From positions 1 through 15,769 of the forward strand of contig JAEZFA010000091.1 in the NCBI GenBank assembly GCA_023417665.1: a stretch of 15,769 nt of DNA. The letters are read 5' to 3'. The notes beneath the pieces are model-generated. The model was given only the letters and a program-made list of their open reading frames with translations. It made no database searches and had not been told where the DNA came from. Below, piece after piece: positions 6,751-15,301 of this stretch. The position numbers and the translations under genes are program-made. Source of the stretch: Pseudomonadota bacterium. Its GTDB lineage: Bacteria > Pseudomonadota > Alphaproteobacteria > Rhizobiales > Xanthobacteraceae. Position 1 is the first letter of the stretch. Each line of letters starts with the position of its first letter.

Positions 6751-8034
6751 ATGCTGAACGCCAATCTTCGTCCCATTCTTTCCCTCCTCCTCGGTGTTGC
6801 ATTGCTGCTTGCCGGCGCCGGGCTGCAAACTACGCTGCTGCCACTGCGGGCGGGCGCTGATAACTTCGGCACCTTCGCGATCGGCGCGATCGGCTCGTCC
6901 TACTATCTCGGATTTGTCGCGGGCTGCATTCTGGGCCCCTTCGTGATTCTGCGCGCGGGCCACATCCGTGCGTTCTCAGCACTGGTTGCGGTCGCCTCGG
7001 CAATGGCGCTCCTGCACGCACTCATTCCTCAACCGCTTGCCTGGGCGCTGATCCGGCTTGCCGCCGGCTTCTGTCTTGCCGGCTTTTATCTCGTGATCGA
7101 AAGCTGGCTCAACGACCGCTCGACAAACGAGACGCGCGGCCTCGTGATGTCGGCTTACGTCATCGTGAACTTTTCCGCGATCGCAGCCGGCCAGATGATC
7201 GTGACGACGCAGCCGATCGAAGGCACAAGCTTGTTCATGATCGCGGCAATCCTCTGCGCGCTTTCGATCGTGCCGATTGCATTGACCCGTTCGGCCCAGC
7301 CTGCGCCCATCACGATCGTGCAGTTTCAACCGCGCACGCTCTGGCAGGCGGCGCCCGTCGCGCTCGCCGGCAGCTTCATGGTCGGACTTTCGCTCGGTGC
7401 GTTCTGGTCGCTTGCGCCGGCAGCGATTCAACTCACCGGCGCCGATGTGACACAGGTTGCGACCTTCATGACGGTCGCAGTGATTGCCGGCGCGCTCGCC
7501 CAATACCCTATCGGGCGCGCCTCGGATCGCATGGACCGGCGCCTGGTCTTGTTCGCGTTGCTGGCGGCAAGCGCCTGCACCGCGCTCGCCCTGTCGCTTT
7601 ACGCGACCGCCGGAACGGCGCTCATGGTTCTTGCCTTCCTGTTTGGAGCGCTCGCGCTGCCTACTTACTCAATCGCCGCCGCACATGGCTTCGACCGCAC
7701 GCCGGCCGGAGAAATGGTCGCGACCTCCGCGACCATTCTGCTGGCGAACGGGTTGGGTTCGGTCGCCGGGCCGATCCTTGCCGCCATCTTCATGCGCGAG
7801 ATCGGACCGGGCGGGCTTTTCCTGTTCGTCGCTGTCTCGCAACTCGCGCTCGCAATCTTCGTGGTGTACCGCACGCGCGTGAAGGCGCCGGCCGAACAGG
7901 CGGAAAAGGAAGTTTTCGATATCGCGAAAACCGCCCCCGTGGGCGCAATCGTGCCGGTCGAAGAACTGCGGCCGGAAGACCCCGCCGTTGCCGTACCCGA
8001 TCCCTATGTGCCGGAGCCGCAGCAACCGGCGTAA
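6751..8034 (+). CDS. MFS transporter, YcaD-like (third)
   Basis: A 427-residue major facilitator protein with about 12 helices. It differs from the two OFA-like carriers of this window. The run AAGFCLAGFYLVIESWLNDRSTNETRG, with VIESWLN at 115-121, is typical of the YcaD-like group of MFS proteins, whose substrates are mostly unknown. The second half carries the motif-A-like PIGRASDRMDRR after helix 8. Beyond the last helix there is a polar tail of about 45 residues rich in Pro, Glu and Val (ending VPEPQQPA), longer than needed for the transporter core and probably cytoplasmic. No clear Shine-Dalgarno sequence precedes the ATG. The stop lies 10 bases from the stop of the convergent GGDEF gene; a small five-bp hairpin (8027-8040) surrounds it. 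Confidence 0.85.
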   Translation: MLNANLRPILSLLLGVALLLAGAGLQTTLLPLRAGADNFGTFAIGAIGSSYYLGFVAGCILGPFVILRAGHIRAFSALVAVASAMALLHALIPQPLAWALIRLAAGFCLAGFYLVIESWLNDRSTNETRGLVMSAYVIVNFSAIAAGQMIVTTQPIEGTSLFMIAAILCALSIVPIALTRSAQPAPITIVQFQPRTLWQAAPVALAGSFMVGLSLGAFWSLAPAAIQLTGADVTQVATFMTVAVIAGALAQYPIGRASDRMDRRLVLFALLAASACTALALSLYATAGTALMVLAFLFGALALPTYSIAAAHGFDRTPAGEMVATSATILLANGLGSVAGPILAAIFMREIGPGGLFLFVAVSQLALAIFVVYRTRVKAPAEQAEKEVFDIAKTAPVGAIVPVEELRPEDPAVAVPDPYVPEPQQPA

Positions 8035-8044
8035 GCGCCGCGGC

Positions 8045-9235
8045 TCAGGCGCGTTTGAGCACGGGCTCGTCCGGCGTCTCCTCGTGCAAGGCATAGCGGT
8101 CCTTGCCGTCGCGCTTCGCAACATAGAGCGCGCGATCCGCCTCCGCGATCAATTGCTCCGCGCGCTCGCCGATCTCGTTTCGCCACTGCGCGACCCCCAC
8201 GCTGATCGTGATGGCGACCGGTTCGCCGCCTTTGGGCGACCATTGGGTACGCGATCCTTCGAGCACGCGGCGCGCCATGATCGCGCCTTCGCGCAGGGTT
8301 GTGGACGGCAGCACGACGCAGAATTCGTCGCCGCCCATCCGCACCAGAAGATCGCCGCTGCGCAGGCGCGAACGGATCGCGCGCGTGAGCAGGCGCAGGC
8401 ATTCGTCGCCGGCGGCATGGCCATAGGTGTCGTTGATCGCCTTGAAGCCGTCGACGTCGATCATCATCACCGCGAAAGGCTCCTGCGTGCGGCCGGAACG
8501 GGCGCATTCTTCGTGGAGCCGCGCCTGCAACTGGCGACGATTGCCGGCACCGGTGAGATCGTCGGAGAGCGCAAGCTCGGCGACTTCCGCGCGCAGCCGG
8601 TCGATTGCCATCAGCAGGAAGCCGAAATTCCACGCCATGGAAGAGAAGACCAGGAGCACGATCAGTCCGGCCTGAAACTGGTTGAACTCGATCAGCGTCA
8701 CCTCGCCGCCGACGTTCAGGAGCGCTGCGACCGGACGAAGCCAGTAGATCGCGATGCAAAGCACCGTGATGTAGCCGGTCAGACGCGCACCGGGACGCGG
8801 CACGCCTTCCGCGCGGGAGAACAGGATCGGAAGCACCGCGATGAGCGCAATCGACTGCGCGACTGAGTAGATCAGAATGCGGGCCGGCATGCTGTCCTGC
8901 CAGACCGAGAAGATCGCAAGACCCGCGACCGTGACGCCGGTGACGGCGAACGTCATGCGCCACATCAGCGGACGCTCGTAGAGCCGCTGAATGCCCATGG
9001 AGGCGAGGAAGCCGGCAAAGATGAACAGCGCGCTGCCGATCAGGATCGGGATCAGCGGATGCATGACACCGCGAAACAGCGAAAGGCCGGCGCCGATGGT
9101 CGCAACAAAAGCCGCTGCCGCCCAGAACCGCGCCGCGCCGAAGCGCGGATAGCTCCGCATGACATAGAACCAGACCAACCCCAGCGAGAGGAAATTGATC
9201 ACGAAGACGAGAAAGAGCGTGGAAACGCTGAACAT
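8045..9235 (-). CDS. Membrane-bound diguanylate cyclase (GGDEF)
   Basis: A 396-residue enzyme predicted to make cyclic di-GMP from two GTP. The first 210 residues hold about six or seven hydrophobic helices with short loops, a membrane sensor I could not match to a named MASE domain. The GGDEF domain follows: LSDDLTGAGNRRQL (223-236), metal-binding Asp260 in MIDVDGFKAINDTYGHAAGDE, and the active-site GGDEF at 301-305. An RSGD motif at 292-295, exactly five residues before GGDEF, is the RxxD inhibitory site, so product feedback is expected. No EAL domain is present. The ATG at 9233-9235 is chosen because it begins the first helix and has AAGGGGA upstream; a longer reading from 9349 adds 38 residues but looks unlike a natural N-terminus. 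Confidence 0.9.
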   Translation of the reverse strand: MFSVSTLFLVFVINFLSLGLVWFYVMRSYPRFGAARFWAAAAFVATIGAGLSLFRGVMHPLIPILIGSALFIFAGFLASMGIQRLYERPLMWRMTFAVTGVTVAGLAIFSVWQDSMPARILIYSVAQSIALIAVLPILFSRAEGVPRPGARLTGYITVLCIAIYWLRPVAALLNVGGEVTLIEFNQFQAGLIVLLVFSSMAWNFGFLLMAIDRLRAEVAELALSDDLTGAGNRRQLQARLHEECARSGRTQEPFAVMMIDVDGFKAINDTYGHAAGDECLRLLTRAIRSRLRSGDLLVRMGGDEFCVVLPSTTLREGAIMARRVLEGSRTQWSPKGGEPVAITISVGVAQWRNEIGERAEQLIAEADRALYVAKRDGKDRYALHEETPDEPVLKRA

Positions 9236-9301
9236 GGCGCTATCCCCTTTTTCCCGCGCGACGCGCTTTCCCGTGATCTTTTGTCTGGCGCATTTCTTAG
9301 C

Positions 9302-9322
9302 AGCGGCTTTTAAGCAGCCGCT
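9302..9322. repeat. Seven-bp inverted repeat ahead of the GGDEF gene
   Basis: AGCGGCT (9302-9308) and AGCCGCT (9316-9322) form a perfect seven-bp stem around a seven-base loop, about 67 bases upstream of the GGDEF start. No T-run follows on either strand, so it may be a leader hairpin or protein site. The rest of the 260-base gap 9236-9495 holds only this and the terminator at 9421-9456. Confidence 0.35.
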
Positions 9323-9420
9323 TTCCCCCATATTCGAAGCGATCTTCACGCCCGCCGCTTAAGGAAGCATCACTTTACCGGCGGAACCGGCAGCGTGGTT
9401 TTGAATGTCTTAACGCCGCC

Positions 9421-9456
9421 CGCAAACGAAAGCGGCAAGCCAAAAAGGCCTGCCGC
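9421..9456 (-). terminator. Rho-independent terminator after the PfpI gene
   Basis: Read on the minus strand, GCGGCAGGCC, a TTTTT loop and GGCTTGCCGC form a 10-bp stem with one G-U wobble, followed by TTTCGTTTG. It lies 40 bases beyond the stop of the PfpI-family gene and ends that transcript before the GGDEF gene. Confidence 0.7.
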
Positions 9457-9495
9457 ATCGCTGTTTCAAAGCGGGAAGTTGAGAACGCCGGCGCT

Positions 9496-10059
9496 TTACG
9501 CCGCCTTGCGCTGGTGTCTGCCCTCGCGCACTTCCTCGATGATCTTCTTCGTGAATGCCTCGAGATCCTTCGGATTGCGCGAGGTGACGATGCCCTGATC
9601 GGTGACGACCTCAGCGTCCTGCCACTTCGCGCCGGCGTTCTCGACGTCTTTGCGGATCGACTTGTAGGACGTCATCTTGCGTCCCTTGGCGATGCCGGTT
9701 TCGATGAGCAGCCAGGGCGCATGACAGATCGCGGCGACGATCTTGCCGCTGTCGTGGAAATCCTTGATCAGTGCGAGCGCCTTCTCGTTCTGGCGGAGAA
9801 GATCGGGATTGATCTGCCCGCCCGGCAGCACGATCGCGTCGTAATCGGACGCTTTGGCTTCATCGAGCGTGCGGTCGACCTTCACGGGCGAACCCCAGTC
9901 TTTTTCCTTCCAGCCCTTGATCTCGCCCGCTTCCGGCGCGACGACCTGCACGGTCGCGCCCGCTTCCTGCAAGCGCTCGCGCGGCACTTCGAGTTCCGAC
10001 TGCTCGAAACCGTGCGTCGCGAGAATGAGAATGCGCTTGCCGGAAAGTTCGCTGGCCAT
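9496..10059 (-). CDS. DJ-1/PfpI family protein (type 1 glutamine amidotransferase-like)
   Basis: A 187-residue cytoplasmic protein of the PfpI branch of the DJ-1 superfamily, related to E. coli YhbO and archaeal PfpI. The nucleophile elbow AAICHAPWLL carries Cys112 followed by His113. Glu19 in THGFEQSEL is the conserved partner acidic residue. DAIVLPGGQINPDLLR (74-89) and KMTSYKSIRKDVENAGAKWQDAEVV (128-152) are family hallmarks. Members have been described as proteases and as glyoxalase or deglycase enzymes that protect against carbonyl stress; which applies here cannot be told from sequence. The start is certain: AGGAGG lies seven bases before the ATG. That ribosome site is the right arm of a strong leader hairpin (10063-10130), so translation may be controlled. 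A terminator follows the gene. Confidence 0.92.
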   Translation of the reverse strand: MASELSGKRILILATHGFEQSELEVPRERLQEAGATVQVVAPEAGEIKGWKEKDWGSPVKVDRTLDEAKASDYDAIVLPGGQINPDLLRQNEKALALIKDFHDSGKIVAAICHAPWLLIETGIAKGRKMTSYKSIRKDVENAGAKWQDAEVVTDQGIVTSRNPKDLEAFTKKIIEEVREGRHQRKAA

Positions 10060-10062
10060 GAT

Positions 10063-10130
10063 TTTCCTCCTGTAACTGGTTTCTCGCGCCGCGCGGGATT
10101 GATTGCGCGTCGCGTTGCTACAGGAGGAAA
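10063..10130 (-). promoter_or_regulatory. Two-tier leader hairpin hiding the PfpI ribosome site
   Basis: On the transcript, the first arm UUUCCUCCUGUA (10119-10130) is perfectly complementary over 12 bases to UACAGGAGGAAA (10063-10074), which contains the whole Shine-Dalgarno sequence. Inside the 44-base loop, CGCGACGCGC and GCGCGGCGCG form a second stem of 10 positions with one A-G mismatch, closed by a 10-base loop. The arrangement would block ribosome binding until it opens. This is visible sequence complementarity; regulation is inferred. Confidence 0.6.
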
Positions 10131-10174
10131 GCGCGAGCGCCGGCTTCGTTCCGGATTTTTCGCGCGGGCGCCCT

Positions 10175-10396
10175 TTATGCCTCGTTCAACCCTGCGCCGC
10201 GCTCGCTCAGGAACCGCTGCGCTTTGGCGGTGAGTTCATAGGGCGCGAGTTCTGCGTCGTTTTCGTCCGAAGGCGTGATGAAACCGGACGTGAGCAGCGC
10301 TTCGACGAGCTGGCGCTTTTGCGAGTCGAGTTCGAGCGGCGCCTTCTGGCCGATATCGACGAGGAGCGAAATCTGCTCGTTCGAAAGGTTTTCCAT
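10175..10396 (-). CDS. Small hypothetical protein
   Basis: A 73-residue protein, not assigned to a named family. It is mostly helical by eye: MENLSNEQISLLVDIGQKAPLELDSQKRQLVEALLTSGFITPSDENDAELAPYELTAKAQRFLSERG. The order helix, helix, short strand pair (ELAPYELT), helix is like a small winged-helix fold, which would fit a DNA-binding or adaptor role, but this is only a guess. The ATG at 10394-10396 has GGAGGG upstream with a long spacing of about 10-11 bases. An in-frame ATG at 10471 would add 25 residues, including two cysteines, but has no ribosome site. The gene precedes the PfpI gene on the same strand. The 215 bases upstream of it, to 10611, hold no other gene I can support. Confidence 0.6.
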   Translation of the reverse strand: MENLSNEQISLLVDIGQKAPLELDSQKRQLVEALLTSGFITPSDENDAELAPYELTAKAQRFLSERGAGLNEA

Positions 10397-10611
10397 GGCA
10401 AGCAGCCCTCCAGCTTGATCGGGAGAACGTCCAAGCAGGCAAATGAGTTCCTTTTGAGTCTCTCGACACATGGCGCGAGACGCGCGCTTTCGCTGACGCG
10501 ATCATGCAATCAGGAACAGGCACGGATGAAGCCCGCTCGCTGGCAGAAAATTCGCCGCGTCTAACTTTCCATAAAGAGGTAGAGAACCCGCTATGAGTAT
10601 GCGCGACTATA

Positions 10612-11409
10612 TCACCGCAACTGCTCCGCAAAATAGACCAGCGTCTTGCGGTAGACCTCCGAGCGATTCCACTCCCGCATCACCTGAAAATTCTGCGTGC
10701 CTTCACCGTAAGGAGCGCCGCGCTGCCAGCCGCTGACCGCAAGCAGGTTCGCGGTCGAGGCCAGCACGTCGGGAATGGAGCGGCGCAGGTTCACATGCCC
10801 GTCGCCGTCGAAATCGACGCCATACTTGATGTAGCTGGAGGGCAGGAACTGCGTCTGGCCGATCTCGCCGGCATAAGCACCGAGCAGGTCCTTCTTCGAG
10901 AGGTCGCCGCGCGCCATGATCTGGAGGGCGGCGAACAACTCGCCCTGAAACAGCTCGGTGCGGCGGCAGTCATGCGCGAGTGTCGCGAGCGTCCGCACCA
11001 CCGGCATGTTGCCGGTGAAGCCGCCATTGTCCGTCTCCATGGTCCAGATCGCCATGATCAGTTCGCGCGGCACGCCGAAGCGCGCTTCCACGCGGTCCAG
11101 GAGCTTCCTGTGCCGCACCAGCAGCGTCTTCGCGCGCTTCACCCGCGGCGCGGTCACGCGCGTGCGCGCATAATCCTCCCACGAGCGCTTGAAGGTGTTG
11201 CGCTGGCGGCGGTCGAAGGCCATCACCTTCGCGTCGTGCTCGATGTCGTCGAAGGCCTCGGCCAGCACCGCTTGCGGGATGCCGCGCGCCGCAGCTTCGC
11301 GCCGGAATTCGGCGATGAAGCTCTCGAACCTGCCGCCGCATTGCGCGGCCGCAGCGGGAGCGATGAGGGCGAGCGAGAGCAGCGAAGTCGCGAGCAAGCG
11401 TGAGAGCAT
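10612..11409 (-). CDS. Lytic murein transglycosylase, MltB type
   Basis: A 265-residue secreted enzyme that cleaves the MurNAc-GlcNAc bond of peptidoglycan, forming 1,6-anhydro ends. Residues 1-22 are a signal peptide ending PAAAAQ; there is no good lipobox, so it is probably soluble in the periplasm. The SLT_2 domain fills the rest: IMAIWTMETDNGGFTGNMPVVRTLATLA with catalytic Glu125, GEIGQTQFLPSSY (181-193, the counterpart of the family's GxxGxxQFMPSS), and the EF-hand-like DFDGDGHVNL (199-208). It ends straight after EVYRKTLVYFAEQLR, without the C-terminal peptidoglycan-binding domain many alphaproteobacterial relatives have. The ATG at 11407-11409 has AGGAA seven bases upstream; ATGs at 11415 and 11430 are in frame and possible, and give a slightly longer leader peptide. 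Confidence 0.9.
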   Translation of the reverse strand: MLSRLLATSLLSLALIAPAAAAQCGGRFESFIAEFRREAAARGIPQAVLAEAFDDIEHDAKVMAFDRRQRNTFKRSWEDYARTRVTAPRVKRAKTLLVRHRKLLDRVEARFGVPRELIMAIWTMETDNGGFTGNMPVVRTLATLAHDCRRTELFQGELFAALQIMARGDLSKKDLLGAYAGEIGQTQFLPSSYIKYGVDFDGDGHVNLRRSIPDVLASTANLLAVSGWQRGAPYGEGTQNFQVMREWNRSEVYRKTLVYFAEQLR

Positions 11410-11430
11410 GAGCATTTCCTGAATCGTCAT

Positions 11431-11450
11431 GGCCGGATTTTATCCCGGCC
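11431..11450. repeat. GC-rich hairpin upstream of the transglycosylase
   Basis: GGCCGG at 11431-11436 and CCGGCC at 11445-11450 pair around an A/T-rich centre. It lies just upstream of the longest possible start of the transglycosylase gene and 21 bases before the preferred one. It has no T-run, so it may be a leader structure. Confidence 0.35.
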
Positions 11451-11522
11451 ATCCGCGCCTTATTCGTGGCAACAGACGCAAAGACCTGGACGCCCGTAAA
11501 TCAATTGTTGAAGTCGGATAGA

Positions 11523-11578
11523 GCCGGCCCGGGAGGCCGGCCTGACGAGATCGCATGCAAAGCGCCACGGCTGGCGCT
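11523..11578 (-). terminator. Tandem stem-loops after the hydrolase gene
   Basis: AGCGCCA (11561-11567) and TGGCGCT (11572-11578) form a perfect seven-bp stem that includes the hydrolase stop codon; on the minus strand TTTG follows. A second perfect seven-bp stem, GCCGGCC (11523-11529) with GGCCGGC (11535-11541), lies just beyond. The T-runs are poor, so this would be a weak terminator or an mRNA 3' end. Confidence 0.4.
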
Positions 11579-12098
11579 ATTTCCAGCTTTGCAGGAGCGC
11601 CCACGGGCCCGCCATGTGGCCTTCCGGCGGATCGGGCTGGATCACGACCTGGCGCGCGCCCGGGAAAGATGCCTCGGTAATTCCCGGCGCGCCGACGATC
11701 ACGACCTTGCGGATACGGGCGCGCTCGTCTTCCGAAAGCTGCGACCAGATCTTCGCGCTGGCATAGCCGCCGCCGGAAAAGCCGTAGAGCGCGCTGACGC
11801 GCGGATCGTTGCGGATGCGCGCGAGCGCAAGCTGCATCTGCTCCGCGGTACCGCCCGCGACATCGAGCACCTGCCCGCCGTAGCCCGACGACAGCGCGTA
11901 GAGCTTCGCGGAATTGTCGTCGAGCTGGCCGCGCGGGTTCTCGGCATTCGCAATGCCGCGCAGGATCAGCATGGTGCCGCCGGGCATGGCGTATTGCCAG
12001 GTGAAGAGGCCGACGACGGCGAGCAGGCCCACTATGGCCGCAACGGTGAAGACACCGGCGCGATTGCCGGCGGCGTGAGAAGGCGCGCGGGAGAGCAT
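11577..12098 (-). CDS. Small membrane-anchored alpha/beta-hydrolase-like protein
   Basis: A 173-residue protein with one N-terminal hydrophobic helix (about 14-36), then a small domain resembling the core of an alpha/beta hydrolase. The nucleophile elbow is GFSGG (106-110, Ser108) after RIRNDPRVSALY. A following strand is KVVIVGAP (131-138), and His161 in PDPPEGHMAGPW near the end may be the catalytic histidine. I cannot identify the acid residue with confidence. At 173 residues it is much shorter than usual hydrolases and lacks a lid. The helix would place the domain in the periplasm. The ATG at 12096-12098 lacks a clear Shine-Dalgarno sequence. It is divergent from the gene at 12213, with two dyads in the shared 114-base gap. 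Confidence 0.6.
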   Translation of the reverse strand: MLSRAPSHAAGNRAGVFTVAAIVGLLAVVGLFTWQYAMPGGTMLILRGIANAENPRGQLDDNSAKLYALSSGYGGQVLDVAGGTAEQMQLALARIRNDPRVSALYGFSGGGYASAKIWSQLSEDERARIRKVVIVGAPGITEASFPGARQVVIQPDPPEGHMAGPWALLQSWK

Positions 12099-12122
12099 GG
12101 AAATGACCGTTTCAAGGATTGT

Positions 12123-12144
12123 TCGCGGGGGCTTAACCCCGCGA
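12123..12144. promoter_or_regulatory. Eight-bp inverted repeat in divergent promoter region
   Basis: TCGCGGGG (12123-12130) and CCCCGCGA (12137-12144) are perfectly complementary around the six-base centre GCTTAA. It lies 25 bases upstream of the hydrolase-like gene, so it could be an operator or a leader hairpin. Confidence 0.45.
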
Positions 12145-12164
12145 GCGGCGCGGAAGTTCCCCGC

Positions 12165-12180
12165 TCGTTGCCGGCAACGA
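12165..12180. promoter_or_regulatory. Sixteen-bp perfect palindrome, candidate operator
   Basis: The 16 bases from 12165 (TCGTTGCC followed by GGCAACGA) form a perfect palindrome with no spacer. It lies 32 bases before the ATG of the four-helix membrane protein gene and about 66 bases from the hydrolase-like start. The form fits a dimeric repressor site; no regulator is identified. Confidence 0.45.
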
Positions 12181-12212
12181 AATCGAAACCGCCGCCTGCC
12201 AGGATCGTCGCC

Positions 12213-12662
12213 ATGCCGGAAAGTACCAAAGGCAATCTCGTCGGGCTTGCGTTCGTGGCGCTCATCGCCGCGATCGGGGTCTATATCGTTGCGATCGGCC
12301 TCGGAAAATTCGGCACGAATCCGAACGACGCGCCCGGCTGGGTGCTGATGGTTGCGGGCGCTGCGTTTCTGTTTGCAGCCGCGAGCATGGGCATGAGCGC
12401 GATCGGCGGCATCTTCTTCGGCGCGAAAGCCGGACCCGACGGCGCGCTCACCGACGACGCGCCGTATCCGATCCGTCTCGCGCAGATACTCCTGAGCCTC
12501 ATGATCGTGGCGCTTCTGGCCGTCGTCGCCACCTGGGTTGCCTTCAACCCCGGAGACGCGAGCACGACCGGCCGCAAGATCGCCTTCGCAGGCGGTGCCG
12601 TGCTCGTCTGGCTGATCTTCGCGGGCTTTGCCTATTTCCGGCTGCGCAAGCTGCATCGCTAG
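12213..12662 (+). CDS. Hypothetical four-helix membrane protein
   Basis: A 149-residue protein with four hydrophobic segments at about 9-30, 42-68, 87-110 and 123-142, and short polar loops (FGTNPNDAP, AKAGPDGALTDDAPYP, NPGDASTTGRK). The positive C-terminus RLRKLHR suggests that end is cytoplasmic. I do not recognise the family and propose no function. The ATG is supported by AGGA about nine bases upstream; the open frame extends further upstream, but no other start there gives a membrane protein. It is transcribed away from the hydrolase-like gene and ends just before a strong bidirectional terminator shared with rpoD. Confidence 0.75.
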   Translation: MPESTKGNLVGLAFVALIAAIGVYIVAIGLGKFGTNPNDAPGWVLMVAGAAFLFAAASMGMSAIGGIFFGAKAGPDGALTDDAPYPIRLAQILLSLMIVALLAVVATWVAFNPGDASTTGRKIAFAGGAVLVWLIFAGFAYFRLRKLHR

Positions 12663-12670
12663 GCGCAAAC

Positions 12671-12705
12671 AAAAAAGCCCCGCGGTTTGCGCGGGGCTCT
12701 TTTTC
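12671..12705. terminator. Bidirectional rho-independent terminator
   Basis: AGCCCCGCG (12676-12684), loop GTTTG and CGCGGGGCT (12690-12698) form a perfect nine-bp stem. On the plus strand it is followed by CTTTTT; on the minus strand by TTTTTTG. It therefore serves both the gene ending at 12662 and rpoD ending at 12719. Confidence 0.92.
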
Positions 12706-12718
12706 GTTGCGGTATTCT

Positions 12719-15244
<2,526 letters not shown>

Positions 15245-15301
15245 GGGGCAATCCTTGTGTCCTAAGGCCGCATCCGGTTGCCCGAATCAGCCTGCCAGTT
15301 T

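Noticed and set aside
10502..10640. Short plus-strand reading frames of 30-47 codons between the small hypothetical gene and the transglycosylase
   Set aside because: They are short, have only marginal ribosome sites and run into the transglycosylase gene in antisense. Nothing supports them as genes.
11466..12212. Upstream extension of the plus-strand frame before the four-helix protein
   Set aside because: It is antisense to the hydrolase-like gene, rich in Arg and Ala without domain features. The ATG at 12213 has a ribosome site.
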